DNA from: Streptomyces sp. LHD-70
GTDB taxonomy: Bacteria; Actinomycetota; Actinomycetes; Streptomycetales; Streptomycetaceae
Assembly: GCF_031157275.1 (NCBI RefSeq)
Contig: NZ_JAVIFW010000009.1
Location: forward strand, 248,001 to 312,000
DNA length: 64,000 nt
Direction: 5' to 3'
Below the pieces are notes generated by a model, which worked only from the letters and a program-made list of their open reading frames with translations, ran no database searches and was not told the DNA's origin. Below, piece by piece: positions 44,377 through 53,530 of the stretch (position 1 is the first letter of the stretch; each line of letters opens with the position of its first letter). The position numbers were made by a program, and so were the translations under genes.

Positions 44377-46084
44377 GCGCCCGCTGGGCCTCGTACAGAT
44401 TGCGCGGTTCCACGCTTCCCGGCCGCCCGTACGCCTCCACGCGCGCGTGCAGGTCGCCGGTGAAGTCGGGGACGTCGATCTGGTCGAAATCCCGCACTAC
44501 AGAGATGGCGACGGTCGCGCTGTAGGGGGCGATCTCGTCGATCCTGACGAGGCCCGCGCGCTCGTTGGTGACGGTCACGTTCCAGTGTGCGAAACGGGCG
44601 CCGTAGAGCGGTCCCGCACTCGCGTCGCCGCCGTGGCGGCCGTTGTTCTCGACGGTGATCTCCGTGCGTACGTTGGCGAAGGGCATGCCGCGGTGCGTGT
44701 CGAAGGTGCCCATCTCCATCAGCCCGCGGGACCACACGTTGTGGCTGGACAGGCCCTCCACGTTGATGCCGTGCAACTGCGTGCCCTCGGGCGTGGGAAC
44801 GGTGCGCCGGGCCACCGTGAAGTCCTCGATCAGGTTGTCGTGCGAACCCTCACGGCAGAAGTACGGGTGATGCGCACCGCGCCCCTCCACGCGCGTGTGC
44901 CGCAGGGTGCAGGCGGAGGCGGCGACGAGCCCGAAGCCGTTGTCGACATGGCGTACGACGACGTCATCGGCCCAACAGTCGTAAGCGCACTGGAAGGTGA
45001 CCCCGTTGTGGCCCTTGTCGAGCAGGTGCGGGGCCTGCGGCGTCTCGACGGCCTCAAGGGTGAGCCCCTCCACACCCGCGTCCGTCAACGGCTGTACAGG
45101 CGCCATGAGTTGAGGCTGCCACTCCGGGCGCAGGTCGAGCGGAAGCGGCCGCTCCAGGGTGACGTTCCGTCCCTCGATGTGCGTGATCCGAACCGGCCAC
45201 TCATAGGGGACGTACGAGAGGAGCTTGGTCTTGTCGTCCCAGCTGTACGCCTCGGGCCCCGCGCCGCCGCCCGCCATGTGCTCCAGGAGCGTGTGCCCGG
45301 CGTCGTCGGCGAGGCGGAGCAGCACCAGGCGGCCGGGGCTCAGCCGGGCCGGGTCGGCGGCGGTGACGGTCCGGGTGCCGCGCTCCGCGGGCTCCAGGGC
45401 GGTCAGCGGGCGGGCCTCGTCGCGCTTGTTGCCGGTCCAGCCCTCGAACGGCCAGTCGGCGGCCCTGATGGCGTCCGTGAGGGAGTCCCAACGGGCCTCG
45501 GGGCAGAGCCAGATGAGGCCGCCCGCCCAGGACCAGCTGGACTCGTCGCCGCCGTAGCGCGAGCCGTAGGGGCCGATCAGCTCGGTGAGGTTCCGGGTCG
45601 CGTACAGCTTGGTGCGGTCGCTGCCCGCGCCGCGAAGCACGACCCCGCTGTGCGCGATACGGACGATGCCGTCCACGCGGTACGTCCCGGCGGGCACCAG
45701 GACCGTGCCGCCGCCCGCCCGGCCCGCGTCGGCCAGGGCCCGGTTGATCGCGGGCGTGGCGTCGGCGGAACCGTCCGGCTTCGCCCCGTAGGAGAGGACG
45801 TTGGCGACCACGCGCGCGTGCGGGCGTTTTTCGCTGCCCGAGCGGTAGCCGGCGCGGCCGATGTACGGGATCTGGGGGTGCCGGTACGGGTCGGCGGTGA
45901 ACTCCCTCCACAGGAGGGCGGGTTCGGGCCAGGCGGCGGCACGCGCGCGTGGTGCGGCTTTCGCGGTCGTCGCCGAGCTGCCCACCGCGGCCGTCGCGGC
46001 GACCGCGGCCGCGCCGCTCAGCAAGCCCCGCCGGGTGAGGTGATCCATGCGCCGATCCATGCCCGGGTCCATGCCCCGGTCCAT
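44366..46084 (-). CDS. Tat-exported right-handed beta-helix protein
   Basis: 572 residues. After a run of Met-Asp pairs comes LTRRGLLSGAAAVAATAAVG, a twin-arginine signal. The mature chain has pectate-lyase-like beta-helix features, including NVLSYGAKPDGSADATPAINRALADA, typical of Pectate_lyase_3/phage-like glycan-binding folds, and many GVVLRG and NVTVTNE rungs. Likely a secreted polysaccharide lyase or hydrolase; catalytic residues cannot be assigned. I chose the ATG with GAAGGTGGG before it; five in-frame ATGs exist within 45 bases. Confidence 0.82.
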   Translation of the reverse strand: MDRGMDPGMDRRMDHLTRRGLLSGAAAVAATAAVGSSATTAKAAPRARAAAWPEPALLWREFTADPYRHPQIPYIGRAGYRSGSEKRPHARVVANVLSYGAKPDGSADATPAINRALADAGRAGGGTVLVPAGTYRVDGIVRIAHSGVVLRGAGSDRTKLYATRNLTELIGPYGSRYGGDESSWSWAGGLIWLCPEARWDSLTDAIRAADWPFEGWTGNKRDEARPLTALEPAERGTRTVTAADPARLSPGRLVLLRLADDAGHTLLEHMAGGGAGPEAYSWDDKTKLLSYVPYEWPVRITHIEGRNVTLERPLPLDLRPEWQPQLMAPVQPLTDAGVEGLTLEAVETPQAPHLLDKGHNGVTFQCAYDCWADDVVVRHVDNGFGLVAASACTLRHTRVEGRGAHHPYFCREGSHDNLIEDFTVARRTVPTPEGTQLHGINVEGLSSHNVWSRGLMEMGTFDTHRGMPFANVRTEITVENNGRHGGDASAGPLYGARFAHWNVTVTNERAGLVRIDEIAPYSATVAISVVRDFDQIDVPDFTGDLHARVEAYGRPGSVEPRNLYEAQRALRR

Positions 46085-46223
46085 GCGCCCACCTTCCATG
46101 GATGTGAACGCAGTTCAGGTCTGCGTCGGCGGTGAGCATGCCATGGGCGGGCGGGAGGCGGAAGAGGTCGCGCAGAAGCCGCCGGGGCCGCGCAAGGGGG
46201 CGTGAATTCCGTTGCCCTGCGGG

Positions 46224-46745
46224 CTACTTGGCGCGCGGCTGGGTCAGATGGGTGAACGCCTCAAGGTTGCGCGTGGACTCGCCGCGCGCGACCCGCCACT
46301 CGTACTCCTTGCGGATCGCCGTCGCGAAACCCAGCTCCAGAAGGGTGTTGAACGCGCCGTCCGCGGCCTCCAGGACCGAGCCGAGGAGGCGGTCGATCTC
46401 GGCCGGGGTGACGGCGGAGAGCGGCAGCTTGCCGGTCAGGTAGACGTCACCGAGGCGGTCGACCGCGTAACTCACGCCGTACAGCTTGAGGTTGCGCTCC
46501 AGGAGCCAGCGGTGGACGCCCTCGGCGTTCTCGTCCGGGTGCCGGATGACGAACGCGTTCAGGGACAGCGAGTGCCGGCCGACGATCAGCGAGACCGTCG
46601 TGGACAGCTTGCGCGTGCCGGGAAGCTTCACCACATAGGAGCCCGGTTCCGGCGACTCCCACTCCAGATCGGCGTCCGCAAGGGCGCTCTCGACGACCTG
46701 GCGCGCCTCGGCGCCGCCGCGCTCCGTCCCCGGTGTCTCAGCCAT
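46224..46745 (-). CDS. YbjN-domain protein
   Basis: 173 residues. YbjN fold (EWESPEPGSYVVKLPGTRKLSTTVSLIVGRHSLSLNAFVIRHPDENAEGV) related to type III secretion chaperones; E. coli YbjN affects motility and stress. Its ATG overlaps the end of mshA by eight bases, so it is the second gene of the mshA operon. The overlap is conserved in actinobacteria as far as I know. Function with mycothiol not established. Confidence 0.85.
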   Translation of the reverse strand: MAETPGTERGGAEARQVVESALADADLEWESPEPGSYVVKLPGTRKLSTTVSLIVGRHSLSLNAFVIRHPDENAEGVHRWLLERNLKLYGVSYAVDRLGDVYLTGKLPLSAVTPAEIDRLLGSVLEAADGAFNTLLELGFATAIRKEYEWRVARGESTRNLEAFTHLTQPRAK

Positions 46746-48087
46746 GGTGCGAGCGTACGCGACCACGGCGTTCCTGCATCGCCGCGGTGTACACGTCCGC
46801 CGTGGCCGAGGCCGCCGTGCCCCAGCCGAACGCCTGGGCGTGCCGCGCGGCGGCCTCGCCCATCCGGTCGGTCAGCCGCGCGTCGTCCACGAACCGCCCC
46901 AGGACCTCTGCGTACGCCGCCGGGTCGTGGCCCTCGACGAGGAAGCCGCTGACGCCGTCGCGCACCGCCACCGGGAGTCCGCCGACCGCGGCGGCGATCA
47001 CCGGCGTGCCGGCCGCCTGCGCCTCTATGGCGACGAGCCCGAAGGACTCGTTGTAGGAGGGCATGACGAGCGTGGAGGCGGCCCGGAACCAGTCGGCGAG
47101 CTGGTCCTGCCCGACCGGCGGCCGGAACCGCACGACGTCCGCGATGCCCAGGCGCGCGGCCAGCTTCTGCAGCCCCTCGGGCTTGTCCAGGCCGCTGCCG
47201 CTCGGGCCGCCGACCACCGGGACGACCAGGTTCCCGCGCAGCTCGGGACGGCGGTCGAGCAGAACGGCCACCGCGCGGAGCAGGATGTCGGGCGCCTTCA
47301 GGGGCTGGATGCGTCCGGCGAAGAGCGGGATCAGCGCGTCCTGCGGCAGGCCGAGCCGCTGCCGCGCGGCGGCCCGCCCGTCACCGGGACGGAAGCGGTC
47401 CAGATTGACGCCGGGGTGGACGACGGCGACCTTGCCGGGCTCGGCGGCGTAGTGCCGTACGAGCTCGTCGGCCTCCTCATCGGTGTTCGCGATGAGGCGG
47501 TCGGCGGCGCGCACTATCTGGGTCTCGCCGATCACACGCGCGGCGGGCTCCGGAGTGTCACCCTCCGCGAGCGCGGCGTTCTTGACCTTGGCCATCGTGT
47601 GCATGGCGTGCACGAGCGGCACGCCCCAGCGCTCGGCGGCGAGCCAGCCGACGTGGCCGCTCAGCCAGTAGTGCGAGTGCACCAGGTCGTAGTAGCCGGG
47701 GCGGTGGCCCGCCCAGGCCTGCATCACACCGTGGGTGAAGGCACAGAGCTGTGCGGGCAGCTCTTCCTTCTTGAGGCCCTCGTACGGACCCGCGTCCACG
47801 TGCCGGACCAGGACTCCCGGGGCCAGCTCGACCTTGGGCGGCAGGCCGCCGGTGGTGGCCCGGGTGAAGATCTCGACCTCGACGTTGATCTCGGCGAGGC
47901 GCTTGGCGAGCTCCACGATGTACACGTTCATGCCGCCGGCGTCGCCCGTGCCCGGCTGGTGCAGCGGCGAGGTGTGCACGCTGAGCATCGCCACCCGGCG
48001 CGGCCTGCGGGGCCCGCCGGGAAAGCGGAGCCGCGGCGGCGTGCTGCCGGCGAGGCGTTCGCCGAGCCGGCTCACGTACTGGCTCAC
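46738..48087 (-). CDS. mshA: MshA, D-inositol-3-phosphate glycosyltransferase
   Basis: 449 residues, GT-B fold, family GT4. The N-terminal domain has SVHTSPLHQPGTGDAGGMNVYI, the hallmark start of MshA, and YDLVHSHYWLSGHVGWLAA. The C-terminal has LFAGRIQPLKAPDILLRA, VPSYNESFGLVAIEAQA and GTPVIAAAVGGLP for UDP-GlcNAc. It makes GlcNAc-inositol phosphate, the first step of mycothiol, the main thiol of actinomycetes. Extra N-terminal 30 residues (SRLGERLAGSTPPRLRF) are basic and poorly conserved. Confidence 0.95.
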   Translation of the reverse strand: MSQYVSRLGERLAGSTPPRLRFPGGPRRPRRVAMLSVHTSPLHQPGTGDAGGMNVYIVELAKRLAEINVEVEIFTRATTGGLPPKVELAPGVLVRHVDAGPYEGLKKEELPAQLCAFTHGVMQAWAGHRPGYYDLVHSHYWLSGHVGWLAAERWGVPLVHAMHTMAKVKNAALAEGDTPEPAARVIGETQIVRAADRLIANTDEEADELVRHYAAEPGKVAVVHPGVNLDRFRPGDGRAAARQRLGLPQDALIPLFAGRIQPLKAPDILLRAVAVLLDRRPELRGNLVVPVVGGPSGSGLDKPEGLQKLAARLGIADVVRFRPPVGQDQLADWFRAASTLVMPSYNESFGLVAIEAQAAGTPVIAAAVGGLPVAVRDGVSGFLVEGHDPAAYAEVLGRFVDDARLTDRMGEAAARHAQAFGWGTAASATADVYTAAMQERRGRVRSHHG

Positions 48088-48306
48088 CTGGCGGTCCTCC
48101 TAGCGGCCCGCGGCTCGGGCCTCGTGGCGGCCCCTGGTGCGGGCCTGCTGCGGGCATGGCTACATGGGCGTGCGTACGCGCCCTCCACGAACGGGGAACA
48201 TCGGCAGCCCCGCGCCCATTTCCACTTTGCCAAAGCATTACAGAGTGCCACTCAACCCTCATTGGAGCGCCCGGCGCGGAGCCGGTCCCGCCGGGCACCG
48301 ATACTG

Positions 48307-49107
48307 ATGGGTATGGCCGCCCGCACCCCCTCGCGCCCCGTAGGGACCGTCACCCGCGGGACCACCAACCCCAACCGGTTGCGCCGCATGGACCGCTGGA
48401 TCGCCGCCACCCACGGCGCCGTCCTGCGCCGCGCGGACGCGCCTCTCGCCGTGGACCTGGGGTACGGCGCCGCGCCCTGGACGGCCGTCGAGCTCCTGAA
48501 GCGGCTGCGCACCGCCGCGCCCGCCGTCGAGGTCGTCGGCATCGAGATCGATCCCGCGCGGGTGGCCGCCGCCCGCCCGTACGCGCGCGAAGGGCTTGTT
48601 TTCCGGCACGGCGGCTTCGAGGTGCCCACGGACCGGCCGCCGCACCTGATCCGCGCGGCCAATGTGCTGCGCCAGTACGACGAGGAACAGGTGGCCGCCG
48701 TGTGGGAGCGGCTGCGCGCGCGGCTCGCCCCGGAGGGGCTCCTGGTCGAGGGCACCTGCGACGAGATCGGCCGCCGGCACGTCTGGGTCGCCCTCGGCCC
48801 CCAGGGCCCGCGCACGGTGACGTTCGCGACCCGGCTCGGCTCCCTCGACCGCCCGTCCGACCTCGCCGAGCGGCTACCGAAGGCACTGATCCACCGGAAC
48901 GTGCCGGGTGAGCCGGTCCACGCCTTCCTGCGCGACTTCGACCGGGCTTGGGCGGCCGCGGCGCCCTATGCCTCGTACGGCGCGCGGCAGCGGTGGATCC
49001 GGACGGTGCGCGCGCTGTCGGCGGACTGGCCGGTGGCGGATCGCGCGGGGCGCTGGCGGCAGGGTGAAGTGACGGTGGAGTGGGGGGCGTTGGCGCCTCG
49101 GGGGTGA
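48307..49107 (+). CDS. SAM-dependent methyltransferase
   Basis: 266 residues, Rossmann-type class I. Motif I VDLGYGAAPWTAVEL; acidic VVGIEIDPARV; motif IV-like IRAANVLRQYD. The motif D-L-G-Y-G-A-A-P suggests a small-molecule or lipid acceptor, but none can be named. Two adjacent ATGs (48307, 48313) have no clear ribosome site, so translation may be leaderless. Divergent from mshA. Confidence 0.82.
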   Translation: MGMAARTPSRPVGTVTRGTTNPNRLRRMDRWIAATHGAVLRRADAPLAVDLGYGAAPWTAVELLKRLRTAAPAVEVVGIEIDPARVAAARPYAREGLVFRHGGFEVPTDRPPHLIRAANVLRQYDEEQVAAVWERLRARLAPEGLLVEGTCDEIGRRHVWVALGPQGPRTVTFATRLGSLDRPSDLAERLPKALIHRNVPGEPVHAFLRDFDRAWAAAAPYASYGARQRWIRTVRALSADWPVADRAGRWRQGEVTVEWGALAPRG

Positions 49108-49142
49108 GAGGCGTGCGCCCGGGGGTGGTTCGCGGGTTCGCC

Positions 49143-49262
49143 GGGGCGGAAGCGGAATTCGTAACTCCTATTCCACCAGGGCCGAAGCGGAACTCGTAGC
49201 TCCCGTTCCACCAGGGCCGAAGCGGAACTCGTAACTCCCGTCCCACCAGGGCCAAAGCCCCA
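49143..49262. repeat. Four-copy 33-35 bp tandem repeat downstream of the methyltransferase
   Basis: The unit CACCAGGGCCGAAGCGGAACTCGTA plus CTCCCGTTC repeats about four times with few differences (GAATTCG in copy one). It begins about 35 bp after the stop codon. The units touch, so this is not a CRISPR array. The remaining 215 bp to the next gene hold its promoter with nothing decisive. Confidence 0.85.
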
Positions 49263-49477
49263 CACGAGTGAAGCTGAGCGGATTCGGAACGCTGTTCGGA
49301 CTTCGTTCGTCGGACATGACGCGGGGATGGTGTGGGGAGGCGTCAGGGGTCGACTGGGCCGAGGTGTCTGTCCGTGCCTGTGCATGCGCGTGCCTCTGTC
49401 GTATTGGGCGCGGGCGTGGCACCATCCCGGACGTGTTCGTAAGTTACTGACGAGCAATCAGTTCAGGGGGAACGAGC

Positions 49478-50533
49478 GTGACCGGCAAGCGAAGCTCGAC
49501 CACGGCGACCATGGCTCTGGTGTGCGCGGCGGCGATCCTGGCCGCCCCGGGAACCGCGTATGCCGATCCGGCCCCGAAGGACCCGGGGCCCAAGGACTCC
49601 AAGTCCCTTGAACAGGTCCGCAAGGAGACGGACCGGCTCTATCACGACGCGGCGGTGGCCACCGACGCCTACAACGCGGCGGAGGAGAAGGCCGATCAGC
49701 AGTCCGACGAGATCGTGCGGATCGCGAAGGCCATCGTCGCGGGTGAGAAGAAGGTGGACCGCCTCAAACAGCGCGCGGGCGCCGCGGCCCGCGCGCAGTA
49801 CCGCGGCGGCGGGCTCCCGCCCCAGGCGCAGTTGATGCTGAGTGACGACCCGCAGAAGTTCCTGGACAACGCGGGCCGCATGCGCCAGGGCCAGCAGGCC
49901 ACGAAGGGCCTCCTCGGCGAACTCGCGCGCACGCAGGAGGACTTGCGGCTGTACGCCGACGACGCCTCCGAGCGCTGGCGCGAGCTGGACGCCAACCGCG
50001 AGGCGAAGGCCGAGGCCAAGAAGAAGATCAAGGCGAAGATCAAGGCGGCCGAGGAGCTGGAGTCCAAGCTCGAGAAGAAGGAGCGCGAGCGCCTCCTCCG
50101 CATGGAGCAGGAGGCGGAGTTCGACCGCCAGGCGGCATGGATCGACTCCGGCGCCCTCGAAGAGATCACCGGCAAGGCGAGCAGCAGCGGCAAGAAGGCC
50201 ATCAAGTACGCCACCGCCCAGATCGGCAAGCCCTACGAGTGGGGCGCCGAGGGCCCGAGATCGTACGACTGCTCGGGGCTCACCTCGGAGGCCTGGATCT
50301 CCGCCGGGAAGACCATTCCGCGGACCTCGCAGGAGCAGTGGAAGCAGCTGCCGCGCATCGACATCGAGGACATGCGCCCCGGAGACCTGATCATCTACCA
50401 CGAGGACGCCAGCCACGTCGGGATGTACATCGGGGACGGAGCGATCGTGCACGCCCCGCGCCCTGGCCGGGACGTGACGATCGCGGGGGCGGGCTCGATG
50501 AAGATCCTCGGGGTGGTGCGGCCGGACAAGTAG
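49478..50533 (+). CDS. Secreted NlpC/P60 peptidoglycan hydrolase
   Basis: 351 residues. Signal peptide cut after about residue 30 (AAPGTAYADP). A long coiled coil (about 45-215, with KKIKAKIKAAEELESKLEKKERER) precedes the NlpC/P60 domain with catalytic Cys in SYDCSGLTSEAW, His in HVGMYIGDGAIVHAP and the third polar residue next to the His. Would cut the D-Glu-DAP bond of stem peptides. Related to RipA/Rpf-associated enzymes. GGGGGAACGAGC before the GTG. Confidence 0.92.
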   Translation: MTGKRSSTTATMALVCAAAILAAPGTAYADPAPKDPGPKDSKSLEQVRKETDRLYHDAAVATDAYNAAEEKADQQSDEIVRIAKAIVAGEKKVDRLKQRAGAAARAQYRGGGLPPQAQLMLSDDPQKFLDNAGRMRQGQQATKGLLGELARTQEDLRLYADDASERWRELDANREAKAEAKKKIKAKIKAAEELESKLEKKERERLLRMEQEAEFDRQAAWIDSGALEEITGKASSSGKKAIKYATAQIGKPYEWGAEGPRSYDCSGLTSEAWISAGKTIPRTSQEQWKQLPRIDIEDMRPGDLIIYHEDASHVGMYIGDGAIVHAPRPGRDVTIAGAGSMKILGVVRPDK

Positions 50534-50539
50534 GCCTTT

Positions 50540-50720
50540 CCTCCTCCCCCCCGGGGGGCGCGGCTCGGGCGGGTGCCTGCGGTGTGGCTCGGGTGGTGCC
50601 TCGGATGCGCGGTTCGGGTGCACGGTTCGGCTCGGGCGACGCCTCGGTTCGGCCCGCGTGCCGCCCGGGTACCGCGCCGGTCGCAGGGCGTGTGGCGCGT
50701 GACCTGGCGCACGTGACCTG
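50540..50720. repeat. Low-complexity GGCTCGGG-type repeat
   Basis: Short units such as GGTTCGGGTGC and GGCTCGGGTGGTGCCTCGG recur about eight times at 12-18 bp spacing over 150 bases downstream of the hydrolase gene. Further on, to 50939, lies the promoter of the phosphatase, which I cannot place. Confidence 0.6.
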
Positions 50721-50939
50721 TGGCACGCGAGCAACCCGGGCGGCGTGATGTTCGTCATCCCCTCGGGGGCCCGGACGGGTCCAATTGCGGTACGGGATGC
50801 GGCAAATGGAACGGCACGCGCCACCCGCCGTTCGCTGATCGCCATTCCAAACCCCCGGTGGCTACCGCTAAGGTCCCCGTCGGCGGTACGTCGATCCACG
50901 TGCTGCCGCGCCCTCGGGGGGAGGGAAGGAAACCACACG

Positions 50940-52205
50940 ATGCCCGTACCCATACCGCGGCAGAGAGCAGTCCCAGCCGCGGAAGGTGGTCAGGCGCAAG
51001 CGTTCCCGGCGCAGGCCGGAACCGAGACCGGCAGCGGACTGACGCTGCTCGTGATCGAGGACGACCCGGCCGAGGCACTGTCCGTGCCGGAGCTGCTCGA
51101 CGCCGCAGGCAAGCCCATCCGTATCCGTACCGCCCGCAACCTCACCGAGGCCGAGCGGCTGCTGACCGACGACGTGCACTGCATCCTGCTCGACCTCGCA
51201 CTGCCCGCACCGGGCGCCGACCACGGCGAGGACGAGCTGGCGACGCTGCGGCACGTCCTGCAGCTCGCGCCCCGGCACGCCGTCCTCGCGCTCACCGGGA
51301 GCGGCGACATCGACCTGGCCGGAGAGGCCGTGCGGGTCGGCGCGCAGGACTACCTGTTCCGCGAGGAGCTGGACGCCCGGCTGCTGAGCCGCGCCATCCG
51401 GTACGCGGTGGAGCGCAAGCGGGCCGACATCGCCCAGCGGCAGCTCACCGAGTCGAGGCTGCGCGCGCAGGAGAACGCCCGCCTGGAGCGGGGCCTGCTG
51501 CCCACGCCGCTGCTCGACGGCTCCCAGCTGCGGTTCGCCGCGCGCTACCGGCCGGGCCGCTCCCGGGCGCTGCTCGGCGGCGACTTCTACGACACGGTGC
51601 GCACGCCCGACGGCACGGTGCACGCCATGATCGGCGACGTCTGCGGGCACGGCCCGGACGAGGCGGCCCTCGGCGTCGAGCTGCGGATCGCCTGGCGGGC
51701 GCTGACCTTCGCGGGCCTGTGCGGGGACGAGCTGCTCTCCACGCTGCAGCAGGTCCTGGAGCATGAGCGGCCGGACGACGAGATCTTCGCGACGCTCTGC
51801 ACGGTCGACATCTCGCCGGACGGCCGCCGCGCCGGACTCTGCCTGGCCGGCCACCCCTCGCCGCTGATCACCCGCCCGGGCCGCCCGGCGGAGCTGCTGC
51901 CGTACGAGAACGGCGGCCCGGCACTCGGTCTGCTGCCGCGCGCCCGCTGGCCGCGTCAGCAGGTGGAGCTGGGCGGCGAGTGGAGCCTGATGCTCTACAC
52001 CGACGGCCTGATCGAGGGCCGGATCGGCCAGGGCAACCAGCGCCTCGGCCAGGACGGCATGGTCGAGATGGTCCGCCGCCAGGTCTCCGCCGGGCTGCAC
52101 GGCGAGGACCTCCTGGAGGCGGCCGTGAGCGAGGTGCGGGACCTCAACGGCGGTGAGCTGACGGACGACGTGGCGGTGCTGCTCCTTGACCGGGGCGGGC
52201 GCTGA
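50940..52205 (+). CDS. Receiver-PP2C phosphatase (RsbU-like)
   Basis: 421 residues. An N-terminal leader of 35 residues, then a receiver domain with acidic Glu40/Asp41/Asp42 and phospho-site Asp85 (CILLDLALP) and EELDA in place of the usual Lys motif. A short coiled coil (ERKRADIAQRQLTESRLRAQENARLE) leads to a PP2C domain with GGDFYD, GDVCGHGPDEA and GELTDDVAVLLL. Such proteins dephosphorylate anti-sigma antagonists on receiving phosphate from an orphan kinase. GAGGGAAGGA precedes the ATG. Confidence 0.92.
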   Translation: MPVPIPRQRAVPAAEGGQAQAFPAQAGTETGSGLTLLVIEDDPAEALSVPELLDAAGKPIRIRTARNLTEAERLLTDDVHCILLDLALPAPGADHGEDELATLRHVLQLAPRHAVLALTGSGDIDLAGEAVRVGAQDYLFREELDARLLSRAIRYAVERKRADIAQRQLTESRLRAQENARLERGLLPTPLLDGSQLRFAARYRPGRSRALLGGDFYDTVRTPDGTVHAMIGDVCGHGPDEAALGVELRIAWRALTFAGLCGDELLSTLQQVLEHERPDDEIFATLCTVDISPDGRRAGLCLAGHPSPLITRPGRPAELLPYENGGPALGLLPRARWPRQQVELGGEWSLMLYTDGLIEGRIGQGNQRLGQDGMVEMVRRQVSAGLHGEDLLEAAVSEVRDLNGGELTDDVAVLLLDRGGR

Positions 52206-52290
52206 GGGGTCGCCGTACGAGAGCTTGGACGTACGAGAGCGAGGGCGTACGAGAACGTCGACGTACGAGAGCGAGGGCGCACGAGAACAC
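52206..52290. repeat. Tandem repeat of GTACGAGAGCGAGGGC units after the phosphatase
   Basis: About five units of 16-18 bp (GTACGAGAGC, GTACGAGAAC variants) start ten bases after the stop codon. A 15-bp stem follows (GCGGGGCCGCACCC / GGGTGCGGCCCCGC, about 52293-52333), the likely terminator. Confidence 0.82.
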
Positions 52291-52364
52291 GGCGGCGGGG
52301 CCGCACCCAGGGATTCGGGTGCGGCCCCGCCGCCGTGTTCCGGAGTCGCTGTGGCCCCGGCCGG

Positions 52365-52721
52365 TCACCGTCCGCCGTTGTACGGCCCGTAAGGACCGTC
52401 GCTGCTGCTGCCGCCTCGGCGGCCGCCGCCGCCCGTGACCTGCTTGAGCGCGGGGCGTACGTCGACGAAGAAGACGATCGTCGCGATCAGGCCGGCGATC
52501 TGGAGCATCAGGCCGAGGCCGGGGATGCCGATCAGGTTCACCAGGACCGCCGCGCCGAGGAGGATCAGCCAGAAGTTCTTGGTCTTCTTGTCGGCCGCGA
52601 CGTAGGCATCCGGGCGGGCGAGAGCGGCCATCACCAGGGCGACCGCCGCGAGCACGAGCATGGCGAGGAAGAGCAGTCCCACGAAGCTCGCGAAACCTGA
52701 CATCAGCACGTTGCCCACCAC
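52365..52721 (-). CDS. DUF2516-family membrane protein
   Basis: 118 residues. Three hydrophobic segments (FVGLLFLAMLVLAAVALVMAAL, FWLILLGAAVLVNLIG, LMLQIAGLIATIVFFV) and a Gly/Ser-rich tail. DUF2516 is found only in actinobacteria; the role is unknown. GTG 52721 gives the longest product; the ATG at 52703 is an alternative, since neither has a good ribosome site. Last of a leftward group with the HbhA-like and XRE genes. Confidence 0.8.
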   Translation of the reverse strand: MVGNVLMSGFASFVGLLFLAMLVLAAVALVMAALARPDAYVAADKKTKNFWLILLGAAVLVNLIGIPGLGLMLQIAGLIATIVFFVDVRPALKQVTGGGGRRGGSSSDGPYGPYNGGR

Positions 52722-52841
52722 CTGGTCCGAGTCGTCTCTACACCGGCAACCGTACCCGGATGAGCGGCCGCCGTATCCGGAGAACGCCCCGGGCGCTCGC
52801 TGAGTGCCCGGGGCGTTCCCGTACCGCCGTGGTGCGCGGGG

Positions 52842-53513
52842 TCACTTCGCGGGCGGGGTGGGCTTCTTCGCCATGGTCTTCTTGGCGGGGGCCTTCTTGG
52901 CCGTGGTCGACGTGGTCGACGTGGACGCCGTGGACGCCGTCGCCGTGTTCTTGGCGGCAGCAGGCTTCGACTCGTCCTCGACCGCGACGGGCCGCGCGGC
53001 AGCCGTCTCGGACTTGGCCTCGGTGCCGGTCTCGGTCTTGGCCTCCGCCTTGGTGTCCGACTGCGGCTCGACCGCGGCGGCGATCTCCTCGATCTCGTCG
53101 GCCGCCTCACCGCGCCAGACCTTGACGGCCAGCTCGCCGTGCTCGGCGACCTCCTCGTACTTCTCACGGGCCTTGACCGCGTACTCCGCGGCGACGCCGA
53201 CACCGCGCAGGGCCAGGCCCTGGGCGGTCTCGCCGAACTTCCTGATGTCGGTGTCGAGGCTGCCGAGCACCTCGCTGACCTTGGCCTGCAGGCTCTCCTG
53301 CGCCTCCTTGGCGGCGGCCGTGGCCTTCTCCTGGACCTCCTTGGGGTCCGTGGAGCGTACGGCCTCGAAGCGGGCCGGGGCCTCGGCCTGCAGCTTCTCG
53401 ATCAGCGCGGGGACCTTCTTGGCCTGCTGCACCGCGAGGTCGGCCGTACCGGCCGCGAAGTAGAACGGGGTGGGGTCGCTGAAGGTCTTGCGGATGTCGT
53501 CGGTGATGGCCAT
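52842..53513 (-). CDS. HbhA-like heparin-binding haemagglutinin homologue
   Basis: 223 residues. A long helical body (residues 10-130: QAKKVPALIEKLQAEAPARFEAVR, EVQEKATAAAKEAQESLQAKVSEVL) and a Lys/Ala-Pro-rich tail (KKAPAKKTMAKKPTPPAK). In mycobacteria HbhA is surface exposed, and its Lys-rich end binds heparan sulfate; in Streptomyces the role is unknown, possibly cell-envelope or lipid related. There is no signal peptide, as in HbhA. Follows the XRE gene by 17 bp, so they are cotranscribed. Confidence 0.88.
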   Translation of the reverse strand: MAITDDIRKTFSDPTPFYFAAGTADLAVQQAKKVPALIEKLQAEAPARFEAVRSTDPKEVQEKATAAAKEAQESLQAKVSEVLGSLDTDIRKFGETAQGLALRGVGVAAEYAVKAREKYEEVAEHGELAVKVWRGEAADEIEEIAAAVEPQSDTKAEAKTETGTEAKSETAAARPVAVEDESKPAAAKNTATASTASTSTTSTTAKKAPAKKTMAKKPTPPAK

Positions 53514-53530
53514 GACTGGTGGTCCTCCGG

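Noticed and set aside
44447..46135. 560-codon plus-strand frame opposite the beta-helix gene
   Set aside because: The minus strand has a Tat signal and a beta-helix domain; the plus frame is Val/Arg/Ala-rich with no family.
49143..49262. Possible CRISPR array
   Set aside because: Units of about 34 bp touch each other with no unique spacers, and no cas gene is near.
49263..49477. c-di-AMP (ydaO-type) riboswitch before the NlpC/P60 gene
   Set aside because: Some Streptomyces hydrolase genes have it, but the conserved sequence blocks are not recognisable here.
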